NCBI GenBank assembly: GCA_963695505.1
Contig: CAVOGX010000014.1
Coordinates: forward strand, 62,001-126,000
DNA length: 64,000 nucleotides
Direction: 5' to 3'
From: JACSRF01 sp963695505
Lineage (GTDB): Bacteria; Chloroflexota; Anaerolineae; Promineifilales; Promineifilaceae
The notes under the pieces were generated by a model, which had not been told where the DNA came from, made no database searches, and saw only the letters and a program-made list of their open reading frames with translations. Positions 23,910 through 33,500 of the stretch are shown here, one piece after another. Each line of letters opens with the position of its first letter. Within the stretch, counting starts at the first letter, position 1. Position numbers and translations under genes: made by a program.

Positions 23910-25003
23910 TCAGGCTGGCTGGCCCACGCGATAGCGCAGGTAAGCCTCCATGAAATCATCTAAACGGCCGTCTAGCACCGCCTGGGCATTTCCGACCTCA
24001 TGATTGGTGCGGTGGTCCTTCACCATTTTGTAGGGATGGAGCACGTAGGAGCGAATCTGGCTGCCCCAGCCTGCGTCCACATCTTCCCCTTTCAGGGCGG
24101 CCATTTCTTGTTCTTGCTTGCGCCGTCTCCAGCTCAAACAGCTGGGCCTTGAGAATGTTCATGGCCACTTGCATGTTTTGCGTCAGCGAGCGCTGGTTTT
24201 GGCAGGAAACGACGATGCCGGTGGGCAGGTGGGTGATGCGAATGGCCGTTTCGTTCTTCTGCACGTGCTGCCCCCCCGCCCCACTGGCCCGAAAGCGATC
24301 AATGCGCAAATCTTTTTCGTCAATCTCGATTTCGATGTCTTCCGCCACATCGGGCCATACTTCGACTTTGGCAAAGGAGGTGTGGCGGCGGCTGGAAGAG
24401 TCGTAGGGCGAGATGCGCACAAGCCGGTGCACGCCACGCTCCGATTTGAGACGGCCGAATACATAATCCCCTTTCACCGACATCAGGCAGCTCTTCAACC
24501 CCGCTTCATCGCCGGAGCTGTCGTCTAAAATTTCCACCTTGAAATTGTGCTGCTCCGCCCAGCGGATAAACATGCGCTGCAGCATCTCCGCCCAATCCTG
24601 GGCTTCCGTACCGCCCGCCCCGGCATGAATCGCCAAAATCGCATCTTCCTGGTCGTATTCGCCGGCAAACAGCGTTTGAAACTCTAGCTCGCCCACTTCT
24701 GCCTGCAGCACTTCCACCTCGCGAGTCAATTCGTCATACAGATCTTCATCGCCCAATTCCGCTAATTCCAACGTATCCGTCAGGTGCTTGCTCAATTTTT
24801 GCCATACGACCACCTGGCCGCGCAGCCTGTTCAAATCACGCATAACAACCTGCGCCTGCTGCGAATCATCCCAAAAGTCTGGCGCAATTGTTTGCTTTTC
24901 CAATATTGCAATCTTTTCAATTTTCGTGGCTACGTCAAAGACGCCTCCGCAAATGATCTACGGTCTCTGTCAACGTTTCTAGCTGGGTTATTAATTCTTC
25001 CAT
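23910..25003 (-). CDS. prfB: Peptide chain release factor 2 (programmed +1 frameshift, plus a second apparent break)
   Basis: RF2 reads UGA and UAA stop codons. The ATG at 25003 starts MEELITQLETLTETVDHLRR, ending at the in-frame sequence CTT TGA C (24940-24934). A CGGAGG Shine-Dalgarno-like stretch lies three bases upstream, so this is the classical autoregulatory +1 site. After the shift the protein continues LDVATKIEKIAILEKQTIAP. The GGQ motif is present as RFRASGAGGQHVQKNETAIR. Near 24125-24128 the frame is lost again: QLFELE should run into RKQEQEMAALKGEDVDAGWG, but one extra base stands in GGAGACGG. Because RF2 is normally essential, I think this second break is a sequence error. Confidence 0.93.
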
Positions 25004-25070
25004 GATCAATTACCTCTTCATTTAAAGCCAAAAGATTGGTCTGGTTACCAGATCTCCAGTCTTCGGTTTT

Positions 25071-25980
25071 TTAGCTTTCTTCAAACAAGCCATTCACAAA
25101 TTGTTCCGGATCAAAGGGGGCCAGATCTTGAATTTTCTCGCCGGTGCCAATGAAGCGCACGGGCAAGCCCAATTCGCGATAGATGGCAAAGACCATGCCG
25201 CCCTTGGCCGTGCTGTCCAGTTTGGTCAGCATGACGCCGGTTACATTCACCGATTCTTTGAACTTGCGGGCCTGGATAAGCGCATTCTGCCCGGTGGGGG
25301 CATCCAGCACCAGCAGCACCTCATGCGGGGCCTGATGCACGCTCTTGCGGCACACGCCGTACACTTTTTCCAGCTCTTTCATCAGGTTGTACTTGGTGTG
25401 CAGGCGGCCAGCCGTGTCGATGAAGAGCAAGTCGTAACCACGGGCGCGGGTGGCGCGGATGCCATCGTAGGCGACAGCGCCGGGATCACCGTTGGGCTGA
25501 CCGGAAATGACCGGCACGTTGGCTCGCTCGCCCCAAATTTTTAGCTGGTCGATGGCGGCAGCCCGAAATGTGTCGGCCGCGGCTAACATCACTTTTTTGC
25601 CCTTGTCCTGATAATAGTGCGACAGCTTGCCAATGCTGGTCGTTTTGCCAGAACCATTAACGCCGACAATCATGACCACTGTCAGCAGGCGGTTTTCTTC
25701 CATTGGGAAATGATTTGGGCTGGTCTAAAATGGCCAGCAGCTCTTTTTTGAGCGCTTCTACTAACTGGTCGGCGCGAAACAGACCCTCTTCGGCAACGCG
25801 GTGGCGCATGGCATCGATGAGATCCAGGGTGGTTGGCACACCCATATCGGCCTGGATGAGCAGCGCTTCCAGGTCTTCCCAGGTTTCATCGGTGATCTCC
25901 CCCATGCCCAAAACGGAGACAATCTGCCCGAATACAGACTGCCTGGTGCGTTTTAATGAGTCACGAATATTCTTGAACAA
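25071..25980 (-). CDS. ftsY: Signal recognition particle receptor FtsY, frame broken mid-gene
   Basis: FtsY is the membrane-side GTPase that receives SRP-ribosome complexes. The N-terminal N domain (FKNIRDSLKRTRQSVFGQI) ends in LLAILDQP. The G domain follows in another frame: VNGSGKTTSIGKL (G1), FIDTAGRLHTKYNLMKELEK (G3) and TKLDSTAKGG (G4), ending in GEKIQDLAPFDPEQFV. Removing one C from CCC near 25724-25728 joins the two as QPNHFPMEENRLLTVVMIVG. I choose the TTG at 25980, spaced well from GTGAGGA; a GTG at 25992 is in frame. There is no acidic A domain. Insertion error is the likeliest reason for the break since the gene is essential. Confidence 0.9.
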
Positions 25981-25999
25981 AATAATCCTCACAATTTAT

Positions 26000-26044
26000 G
26001 AGTCTGCGGATAGGCTAGTAAACATGTTGCCTATGCGCAGACTC
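26000..26044 (-). terminator. Long hairpin between xseB and ftsY
   Basis: GAGTCTGCGGATAGGC pairs with GCCTATGCGCAGACTC over about 16 bp with one mismatch, loop about 13 nt (26000-26044). On the plus strand it is followed by GTCTTTTC; on the minus strand no T-run follows. It could be a processed or Rho-independent end of the xseB transcript or a structured ftsY leader. Strand and function are uncertain. Confidence 0.45.
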
Positions 26045-26119
26045 GTCTTTTCACCGTCAAGCTTTGCAGCGGCATTATATCATTGGCAGCCTGGTGTGAA
26101 CAAAACGGCCGTTTCTCAA

Positions 26120-26335
26120 TTACCGCTCTACTATCTCCCCGTCGGCCGTTAACTGCTCCACGCGCAGGCTGGCCTGCTCTAGCTGCACGTTGCACCGTTC
26201 GGCCAGCTTCTGTCCCCGCTCAAACAGCGTCATGGATTCTTCCAAGGACAAGTCACCCGCTTCAAGCTGGGCCACAACAGACTCCAGTTCTTGCAAAGCA
26301 TCCTCAAAAGTCAATTCCTCGATGGGTGTTGTCAT
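26120..26335 (-). CDS. xseB: Exodeoxyribonuclease VII small subunit
   Basis: XseB is the small helical subunit of exonuclease VII, which degrades single-stranded DNA. I place the start at 26335 (MTTPIEELTFEDALQELESV). The helical-hairpin pattern VVAQLEAGDLSLEESMTLFE then RGQKLAERCNVQLEQASLRV matches the family. About 71 residues, normal. Unlike in many genomes it is separated from xseA by a hydrolase gene, but on the same strand. The ACGGCCGT copy at 26105-26112 is just past its stop, in non-coding DNA. Confidence 0.92.
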   Translation of the reverse strand: MTTPIEELTFEDALQELESVVAQLEAGDLSLEESMTLFERGQKLAERCNVQLEQASLRVEQLTADGEIVER

Positions 26336-26454
26336 GTCATATCTCCGTAACCGCATCCACTACCAGATAATTGGCTCAATTATAGGGCAGCACAGATTAA
26401 GGCTCAATTTATCTACCGATCGCTTAACCTGTTGCCAGGGACCCCAAACAAACT

Positions 26455-27411
26455 TTAGGCAGAGAGAAACCGGACAATGATGGGATTTACCACTTCCGGC
26501 GCATCGTAAACGGCCGTATGCCCCATGCGCGGCAAAATTTTCACCTGGGTGCTCGGCATGAGCTTTTTCGTCCGCGCCGCGGCCTTCTTCACGTTGTATA
26601 GCGTTTCAAATTCCCCCATTAGCAGGAGGCCAGGCACATTAAACTGCCGCAGCAATTTATCAGGAGCCTGCCCAAAAAGCTGGCGCAAAACTTTTAAGCC
26701 CTGCCAGCGATTTACGCTGCCTTTTTGTTCGTCGTAAATGCCTAACGACCAATCCACGCGGTAATGGCGGGTAGCCAGCGCCATGGCGCGCGCCACCTGC
26801 CGGTCAAACTCCTGGTTGGGGCTGGGGGGTAAATAGGAGCGTGATGAAAGGTCAGTTTCTAGCTGGTTCACCTCTTTTTTAGGGAGCACGTTTTTGAGAA
26901 GGACCTTTACCGGCAGCCGTGCCCTGACCAGTCCTGTGGGGGCAATCATGATTACTTTGCGCACTCGCTCCGGGGCAATTATACCCAATCGCAGCACCAG
27001 CCATCCCCCGGCGCTAATGCCGCCAAAATGGGCATTCTCTAATTCCAGGCCGTCCAGCACGTCCAGCAGCCAATGGGAATAGCTGTCATCCAAAAAAGAG
27101 GGGGGATTGGCGTCGCTGCGGCCTGGCTGACCCACGGTGTCCAGGGCGTACACGCGAAAATGCGGCGCAAAGTCTCGCAGTTGATAGCGCCACAGGGGGG
27201 CGCTGCCCGCCACGCCTTGCACCAAAATGAGGGGTGGTGCGTCTGGCTCCCCGCTAACCAGCATGTGAGTCTGGCCAAAACGAGTATCGACGGTTATTGA
27301 TTCGTAGGAAAAGTCAAACTTGTTGACTAGAGAGTCATACCAGGAGGTGATGGCCTGGTAACCCTTTTCACTTTTGTAAAAGTCTAGCTTGTTAATCGTC
27401 ACTCCCTCCAT
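26455..27411 (-). CDS. Alpha/beta hydrolase
   Basis: A serine hydrolase of the alpha/beta fold; the substrate is not predictable. 318 residues. Visible elements are the oxyanion region ILVQGVAGSAPLWRY, the nucleophile elbow GGISAGG (Ser in G-x-S-x-G), the acid-loop strand PGLLLMGEFETLYN and the catalytic histidine in MGHTAVYDAPEVV. No signal peptide was seen, so it is probably cytoplasmic. It lies between xseA and xseB with short gaps (10 nt after xseA), so it is probably cotranscribed with them; a functional link to DNA repair is not implied. Confidence 0.9.
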   Translation of the reverse strand: MEGVTINKLDFYKSEKGYQAITSWYDSLVNKFDFSYESITVDTRFGQTHMLVSGEPDAPPLILVQGVAGSAPLWRYQLRDFAPHFRVYALDTVGQPGRSDANPPSFLDDSYSHWLLDVLDGLELENAHFGGISAGGWLVLRLGIIAPERVRKVIMIAPTGLVRARLPVKVLLKNVLPKKEVNQLETDLSSRSYLPPSPNQEFDRQVARAMALATRHYRVDWSLGIYDEQKGSVNRWQGLKVLRQLFGQAPDKLLRQFNVPGLLLMGEFETLYNVKKAAARTKKLMPSTQVKILPRMGHTAVYDAPEVVNPIIVRFLSA

Positions 27412-27420
27412 GTAAAGTTT

Positions 27421-28650
27421 TTATGATTGGCTGCGAACGGTGGCCGGGAAACGGCCGTCTGCCACCTGAACATCCAGCGCATCCCCTGTTTTGACCTGAT
27501 CAACGCTGCGCACGATACGGCCGTTTTCCGTGCGCACAATGGCATAGCCCCGGGACAGGGTTGCCTGCGGCCCCACAGCCTGCAGTTGTGCCCTGGCGAC
27601 CGCCAGCCGTCCCTGCTGCTGCACCAATGTGCGCTGCACCGCCTGGGCCAGCCGGTTCGCCAGCGTGTCCAGCCGCTGCCGGTGGCTGTCCACCCGGCTG
27701 CGCGGGCTGAGCAGCGTGAGATGGCGCACCAACGATTGCACTTCCCGGCGGTATTGCGCCAGCCGGTCCATCATCAGGTCATGCAGATGAGCCTGCAAGC
27801 CGCCGACCAAGGGCGCAATGTCAGCTATGTCAGGCACGGCCAGCTCCGCCGCGGCAGAAGGGGTGGGCGCGCGCAAGTCTGCCACAAAATCGGTGATGGT
27901 GAAATCGACCTCGTGCCCTACCCCGCTGATGATGGGATGTTGGGCGGCAAAGAGTGCCCGCGCTACCCCTTCGTCGTTAAAAGCCCACAAATCTTCCATG
28001 GAACCACCACCACGGGCGATGATGATAGTGTCAATGTCGGAACGGCCGTCCAGCCAGCGCAGCGCGCGCACAATTTGCGCGGGGGCTTCGCTGCCTTGAA
28101 CCAGCGTGGGGGCCATCAGTACCTGCACCAAAGGCCAGCGCCGCGCCAGCACGTTGAGGATATCGCGCAGGGCGGCGGCATCGGCCGAGGTGACGATACC
28201 GATTTTGCGCGGGAATTGGGGAATGGGTTTTTTGTGCGCCTCGGCAAACAACCCTTCGTCAGCAAGCTGCTGCTTTAGACGCTCAAAAGCCAGGGCCAGG
28301 TCACCTCTTCCGGCAGGCTGCAGCTTGTCGGCATAAAGCTGGTACACGCCGCCTGCTTCATACACGGAAATTCGGCCGTGGACTACCACAGCGTCGCCAT
28401 CTTGGGGCAAAAAACGTAGTTTTTCCGCTGCGCTGCGCCACATCACGCACTTGAGCTGCGCATTGGCATCCTTGAGGGTGAAATACAAATGACCAGACCG
28501 TGCCTGGGTAAAATTGGAAATTTCACCTTCCAGCTCCACATCTTGCAGCCGAAAATCAATTTCAAAGAGGTCGCGAATGTAAGCCGTTAACTCGCTTACG
28601 GTCCAGGCGCGCTGCTCAAAGCTGTCTGTCTGCCGCAAAAAACTACTCAT
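27421..28650 (-). CDS. xseA: Exodeoxyribonuclease VII large subunit
   Basis: XseA is the catalytic subunit of exonuclease VII. 409 residues: N-terminal OB fold (LEGEISNFTQARSGHLYFTL, LKCVMWRSAAEKLRF), the catalytic domain with GIVTSADAAALRDIL, IIARGGGSMEDLWAFNDE and GVGHEVDFTITDFVADLRAP, and a C-terminal coiled coil ending TLSRGYAIVRTENGRIVRS. Length is normal. Three ACGGCCGT octamers (27451, 27517, 28042) lie inside it. Confidence 0.96.
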   Translation of the reverse strand: MSSFLRQTDSFEQRAWTVSELTAYIRDLFEIDFRLQDVELEGEISNFTQARSGHLYFTLKDANAQLKCVMWRSAAEKLRFLPQDGDAVVVHGRISVYEAGGVYQLYADKLQPAGRGDLALAFERLKQQLADEGLFAEAHKKPIPQFPRKIGIVTSADAAALRDILNVLARRWPLVQVLMAPTLVQGSEAPAQIVRALRWLDGRSDIDTIIIARGGGSMEDLWAFNDEGVARALFAAQHPIISGVGHEVDFTITDFVADLRAPTPSAAAELAVPDIADIAPLVGGLQAHLHDLMMDRLAQYRREVQSLVRHLTLLSPRSRVDSHRQRLDTLANRLAQAVQRTLVQQQGRLAVARAQLQAVGPQATLSRGYAIVRTENGRIVRSVDQVKTGDALDVQVADGRFPATVRSQS

Positions 28651-28698
28651 AGTGCTTCTCTAGATGGAGCATACAGCTCCCCAAAACTGATCGCTTGC

Positions 28699-29166
28699 TT
28701 ACTTTTCTTGCCGGGCGCGCCATTCTTCATATTCGGGTACATCTTCACCCACAGACCAGAAGAAAAAGAAGGCGCCCATTGGCCCCATAAACTTAAACTG
28801 CTTGCAAAACTGTTTTTCACGCCGATAGTAATCCCTATCCAGCGTGTCCAACCAGTTCTTCAGAGACCCATGTTCGTTGATGTGTTTCTGGCAAATGCGG
28901 GCGTTATGGATGGTGGCCTGAATTTTACGGCCGTTGCGCACAATTCCCTTGTCTTCCACCAGACGTTCCACATCCACCTCTCCAAAGGCCGCTACCTTGT
29001 CTACATCAAACCCAGCAAACGCCTTTTGAAAGTTGGGCCATTTCTGGCGAATAACTTGCCAGCTAAATCCGGCCTGAAACACCGCCTGGGTAATCTTCTC
29101 AAAATAACCCGCATCATTTTCGGGAATTTCTCGCGGTGGAATCCGATCATCTGGAACTGTGGTCAT
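28699..29166 (-). CDS. DNA-3-methyladenine glycosylase I-like protein (Tag family)
   Basis: The protein resembles the Tag family, which removes 3-methyladenine from DNA. The central core matches: YFEKITQAVFQAGFSWQVIR, WPNFQKAFAGFDVDKVAAFG and the helix-hairpin region KIQATIHNARICQKHINEHG. It is short (155 residues against about 185-190) and lacks the N-terminal Cys-x-Trp zinc ligand segment, starting directly before the first helix. The C-terminal His-x3-Cys zinc pair is not seen. So catalytic activity is uncertain. It lies about 48 nt upstream of xseA on the same strand. Confidence 0.75.
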   Translation of the reverse strand: MTTVPDDRIPPREIPENDAGYFEKITQAVFQAGFSWQVIRQKWPNFQKAFAGFDVDKVAAFGEVDVERLVEDKGIVRNGRKIQATIHNARICQKHINEHGSLKNWLDTLDRDYYRREKQFCKQFKFMGPMGAFFFFWSVGEDVPEYEEWRARQEK

Positions 29167-29323
29167 TAGTAACCTCCCGTTGAATTTTTTGGTGACGGCA
29201 TGAACGATTTGCCAATCGTAACAAAAGCGAGCATGCCATAGAGTCCAAATTTGGGGACTGCTGCCCTGTATCGCGTCCTAAAGATTGTAGAATAGGCAGG
29301 GGCTTGCGCGCAAGCAGTAACCT

Positions 29324-29352
29324 TGTCACCAATTGTAGGCTCATGATAGAAT
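29324..29352 (+). promoter_or_regulatory. Predicted promoter of rsfS
   Basis: TTGTCA (29324-29329) and TAGAAT (29347-29352) with a 17-nt spacer that ends in TGA directly before the -10 box. The predicted start is about 25 nt before the CTG start codon of rsfS. Confidence 0.6.
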
Positions 29353-29384
29353 TTCCTAAATATCCCACATCATGGAGGTGATTT

Positions 29385-29732
29385 CTGGATAGTTTAAAGC
29401 TAGCTCATTTAATGGTTGAGACAATTTTGGAGAAGAAGGGAACAGACATTACGCTGCTAGACATACGTGACCAGGCGGTTTTCGCCGATTATTTTTTGCT
29501 TTGCAATGGGGATAACGCCCGCCAGTTGAGTGCGTTGGCCAGCAGCATTGCTGAAGAAGCGAAAAAAAACGCCCGAATTCTACCTTTGGGCGTCGAGGGG
29601 GAACCAGAAAGCGGCTGGCTTTTGGTAGACTTTGGCGATTTAATCGTCCACGTTTTCGCCCCAGAAAAACGCAATTATTATAATTTGGAAGAACTGTGGA
29701 GCCAGGCCCATACGGTGTTGGAAATGCAGTAA
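29385..29732 (+). CDS. rsfS: Ribosomal silencing factor RsfS, probable CTG start
   Basis: RsfS binds L14 and blocks subunit joining when nutrients are short. The core DITLLDIRDQAVFADYFLLC, then NARQLSALASSIAEEAKKNA and SGWLLVDFGDLIVHVFAPEK matches the family (about 115 residues). The first ATG (29412) would remove the conserved N-terminal helix. In the same frame nine codons earlier, CTG (29385) encodes a start of (L/M)DSLKLAHLMVETILEKKG, which is family-like, and an ideal GGAGGTGA lies six bases before it. An in-frame TGA two codons upstream closes the frame. I therefore choose CTG. A strong terminator follows the stop. Confidence 0.88.
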   Translation: MDSLKLAHLMVETILEKKGTDITLLDIRDQAVFADYFLLCNGDNARQLSALASSIAEEAKKNARILPLGVEGEPESGWLLVDFGDLIVHVFAPEKRNYYNLEELWSQAHTVLEMQ

Positions 29733-29752
29733 GAGCCTTCCTGACAAATATA

Positions 29753-29788
29753 AAAACCGGACGCATCAAGACGTCCGGTTTTTTTTTG
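29753..29788 (+). terminator. Intrinsic terminator of rsfS
   Basis: AAAACCGGACG pairs with CGTCCGGTTTT around an 8-nt loop and is followed by a run of nine T (29779-29787). It lies 20 nt after the rsfS stop. Textbook Rho-independent form on the plus strand. Confidence 0.9.
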
Positions 29789-29818
29789 AATTATTACTAT
29801 GGTAACAAAGTTTCACAC

Positions 29819-29893
29819 ATTTGTCATTCTGAGTGAAACGAAGAATCTCACGCAACCTGGTCGGGATGCTTCACTGTGTTCAGCATGACAAAT
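29819..29893. repeat. Imperfect palindromic intergenic repeat
   Basis: The ends ATTTGTCATTCTGAGTGAA (29819-29837) and TTCACTGTGTTCAGCATGACAAAT are imperfect inverted copies around GAATCTC and a GC-rich centre. The sequence strongly recalls the CATTCTGAGCGAAGCGAAGAATCTC intergenic repeat family I know from several bacterial phyla including Chloroflexota. It lies in the rsfS-ndk gap between convergent genes and encodes nothing. Only one copy was seen in the window. Confidence 0.6.
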
Positions 29894-29927
29894 GTCAAAA
29901 GATTTGCTTAACAGTGAAGTGTAAATG

Positions 29928-30377
29928 CTATTCGCGAATCCAGCTATCGGTAACCCGATTCCAGGTAACCAACTCTGCTTCTTTGAAGAAAATACCGGCT
30001 TCCTTCACGCCATTTTCGACACTGTCCGAACCATGCACCAGGTTACGGCCGATTTCCATGCCAAAATCCCCGCGAATGGTCCCAGGAGCAGCATTAACCG
30101 GATTGGTGGCGCCCATGGTGGCCCGGGCTGCAGCAATGGCATCTTTGCCCTCCCAAACCATGGCCACAATGGGACCTGAAGTAATGTATTCCACCAGAGA
30201 TTCGTAGAAGGGGCGGCCCTTGTGAATGCCATAATGTTCTTCGGCCAGTTCCTGGCTCATCTGCATAAACTTCATGCCCACAAGTTTGAGACCGCGCCGC
30301 TCAAAACGGCCGATAATCTCGCCGATTAAACCCCGCTGTACGCCATCTGGTTTGACTAAAATGAGTGTGCGTTCCAT
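29928..30377 (-). CDS. ndk: Nucleoside diphosphate kinase
   Basis: Ndk moves the terminal phosphate from ATP to other NDPs. 149 residues: MERTLILVKPDGVQRGLIGE, HYGIHKGRPFYESLVEYITS, the MGATNPVNAAPGTIRGDFGM stretch and the active-site histidine in NLVHGSDSVENGVKEAGIFF. Complete and normal length. Monocistronic: it is flanked by a terminator upstream on the same strand and by a convergent rsfS. Confidence 0.97.
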   Translation of the reverse strand: MERTLILVKPDGVQRGLIGEIIGRFERRGLKLVGMKFMQMSQELAEEHYGIHKGRPFYESLVEYITSGPIVAMVWEGKDAIAAARATMGATNPVNAAPGTIRGDFGMEIGRNLVHGSDSVENGVKEAGIFFKEAELVTWNRVTDSWIRE

Positions 30378-30415
30378 GTTTTACTCCGCTAACTATTTTT
30401 TGATTTTAGACAAAG

Positions 30416-30441
30416 AAAAAGGCAGCAATTTCCCTGCTGCC
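30416..30441 (-). terminator. Intrinsic terminator of the giant acidic protein gene
   Basis: GGCAGCA (30421-30427) pairs with TGCTGCC (30435-30441) around seven bases. On the minus strand the stem is followed by TTTTTCTTTG. It lies about 60 nt after the stop of the giant gene and before ndk. The plus-strand side also has a T-rich tail, but no plus-strand gene ends there. Confidence 0.85.
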
Positions 30442-30503
30442 TCTTTGTTTTTAACTGGTCAATTGACCGCCAGATCATAAACGATAATAAAAATTTTTCA
30501 AGG

Positions 30504-33500
30504 TTACATGTTATCTAAGGCCTGGCGGTAAGTATCCAGTGCTTTTTGTAGCTGCCCATTTCGCATGTACGCATCACCCAATAGACGGCGGACAGGGGCT
30601 TCTTTGGGGTTCTTCTGCACGGCCGTTTCCAAATCCGCAATGATGATGCTTAATCCTCGGCCAGACTCAATCAGCTCTTTGAAAATTTGTATGGCGCCGG
30701 GCAGGTCACCAATATCTATTGCTTTGCGGGCCGCCTCTAGTTTTTCTTCATCCACGGTCATAATAGATGAGTCAAAGGTGGGTTCTGGTTTCTCACTCAG
30801 CAAGTTGGTGTCTACATCCGGCACATCGCCAACGTCAAAAGCAGCGCTGCGCAATGGTCCTGTTTGTGGCAAAGTAATGTCTTCAAAAATGCCAGATGCC
30901 ATCACTTCATCCTCGGCAGTTAACCAGCTAGACACATCTGTTTCGCCAAATGATTTTAGCCAGCCCGTTTCTCCTATGCCAGATTGATCTTCCTCATCGG
31001 AATTAAGCCATTTTGGCCAGGATTCTACCAGCTCAGCATTGATGTCGTACTCAGTTCCCAGTTCTACCGGAATTTCTGGAACGTCCTGCGCCATTTCGGG
31101 TTTGTCTGATCCAGAATCCTCTTCTTCCTCTTCGGTAGCAACCAGGTCAATTTCTCCCGATTCTTCATCTGCCACCAGCTCATCCAGCCACCCCAAACCT
31201 CCCGTTTGGATCTCTTCCTCCTTATCGAAGGTATCCTCCATGCTATCATCATCAAGATCAAGCAATTCTTCTGGGGCCGGCTCGGCAGCATCCAACAAAG
31301 ATTCCGCAGGTTCTTCATCCTGAACGGTGTCTACTTGCTCTAGCTCATCTACCGCAGAAATTTCATCGACCTGGGCTTCAGCTTCGGTAGCAAACATCGC
31401 ATCCAGGTCCGCGTCCTGCTCGTCTTCTAGAGACTCATCAACCTCGGCAACTGTTGCTTCTTCAAGGGCGGGAGCATCGGCAATAACCGCTTCTTCCTCT
31501 AACAGTTCAGGGGCGGCGGCAACGGCCGTTTCTGTTGTTTCTTCATCTGTCTCCAGGTCATCCATGGATAGCCCTTGCTCGGCCATCAGGTCTTCCAGCC
31601 AATCCATGGTGTCATCCAGCTCCTCAGGCACGTCGGTGGGCACACCCACATCACGGGGGAACATGGCGTCTTCAGGGAAGATGATTTCCGTTTCGTCACC
31701 GGCAGCAGCGGGCGCCTTCGGGGGTGCGGCTGTCTCTACTTCCTCATCCACGACCATTGCTTCCTGTTCGGCAGCAATTTGGTCCAACCAAGCCATGGCG
31801 GCGTCGGGGTCGTCGGGGAATTCTTCAACCAGATCTTCCTCTGTAGGCGTCAACGTGGGCGAAACGGCCGTTTCCGTCTCCTCCGCCATACCCACAGCTT
31901 CCTCTGGCAGTTCTTCCTCATCCTCCTCGGCCATACCGGCCAGCCAGGCCAGTGCTTGCTCGGGATCTTCAGGAATTTCGTCTACGTCAATCCCCAGGTC
32001 CAGCTCTTCTGCAGCCGGAGGTTCGGCAAGCTGTTGTTCTACCCAATCCAGGGCAGCAAAGAGATCGGTTGCTGCAGGGTCTACCACAGAGATGCTTTCG
32101 TCAACTTCTACTTTGGCAGCATCGACCATGGCGATTTCTTCCAACCAGTCCAGAGCCAGCGCAACCTCGTCTACAGGCTCTGGCGTCACATCGGGCTCTT
32201 CTTCAGCCACAGGTTCTAATTCCGCCGCAGCTTCGGGCTGAATATCTTCGGGGATGGAAACTTCCACCAGCTCATCTTCAAGCTCTGGTTCAAGCCCTTG
32301 TTCGGCCATCAGGTCTTGCAGCCATTCCATGGCATCATCTACTTCTTCGGGTACGTCTGTTGGCTCACCCACATCCCTGGGGAACATGGCGTCTTCAGGG
32401 AAGGTCAGGTCTGTTTCAGCAGCAACGGCCGTTTCCAGTTCATCCGGTTCCGCAGCAGCCAATTCATCCTCTTCCAAATGTTCGGCCAGCGCCCTGTCAG
32501 CCACAGTGGGCAGTGGTTCAATGGGTGTGCCCTGCTCGGCTGCCAAATGCTCCAGCCAGGCCATTGCGTCATCAATCTCGGCAGAAGGCACCTCTGCCGG
32601 TTCTTCGATGTCGGCCTCCTCAAAGGTCTCCTCAGCAGGTGCTTCGTCGCCGTCCAGCTCCAGTTCCTCAAGGGAAACCCCTTGTTCGGCCGCCAGTTCT
32701 GCCAGCCAGGCCATGGTGTCATCCAGCTCTTCGGGTACATCTGTCGGCACCCCTACATCCCGAGGGAACATGGCATCTTCGGGGAAGGTAATGTCTGTTG
32801 CTTCTTCATCGACAATTTCCGCCTTTTGTGCCGTTTCTTCAGTCAAATCGCCTAACCAGGTAAGCTCATCTTCTTCGTCAGGTTCTGCGGCGTCATCGAC
32901 CGCCATCTCAGGCTCCGGCTCGCCAATGGTAGAGTCTTCCTCTTCGGCTATTTCAAGTTCATCAACGGTTTCGGCGGCCAAATCGCCCAACCAGGCCAAA
33001 ACGTCTTCGCCTTCGTCCTCTTCTAGTAAGTCGTCAGAATCGGCCGTATCCACCAAACCAGCAATCATATCCTCTCGTTCAGCACTCAGGCTAGCCAAAT
33101 CTATCTCCGCTTCATCTGTCAATCCGTCTAACCAGGCAGCCACATCCTCTTCTTCAGAATCATCGTCAAGAGAAAAATCAGCCAGATCCGCCTCGGCCAC
33201 AAATTCAGATTGGGCCTCATATTCTGCCACAGTTTCAAGCGCATCCACTTGCGGTTCCTCTGTGACATCTTCCAGCCAGTCATCAACCTCGTCTTCTGCA
33301 TCACCTAACAACTCGCCCAGAGTAAATTCTGTGTCCAGTTCTTCCTCTTCATCAATCAAACCGTCCAACCAGGAATCTACCTCAGGGACTATTTCACTTT
33401 CGGCTGGAGCAGGCAAATCTTCCAAGGCTTCTTCCGCAGCAACAGCAGCTTCATCATCTTCGTATACGAGCTCTGCCAAACCTTCAATTGCCTCTTCATC

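Noticed and set aside
21423..25703. Split genes read as separate short genes (two ftsY pieces, two prfB pieces, two HD pieces)
   Set aside because: Each pair joins into one family-length protein with a one-base correction, and the downstream pieces lack ribosome-binding sites and normal starts.
29819..29893. Treating the rsfS-ndk palindrome as a CRISPR unit or transposon end
   Set aside because: Only one copy is present and it resembles a known type of short intergenic repeat; no transposase is nearby.
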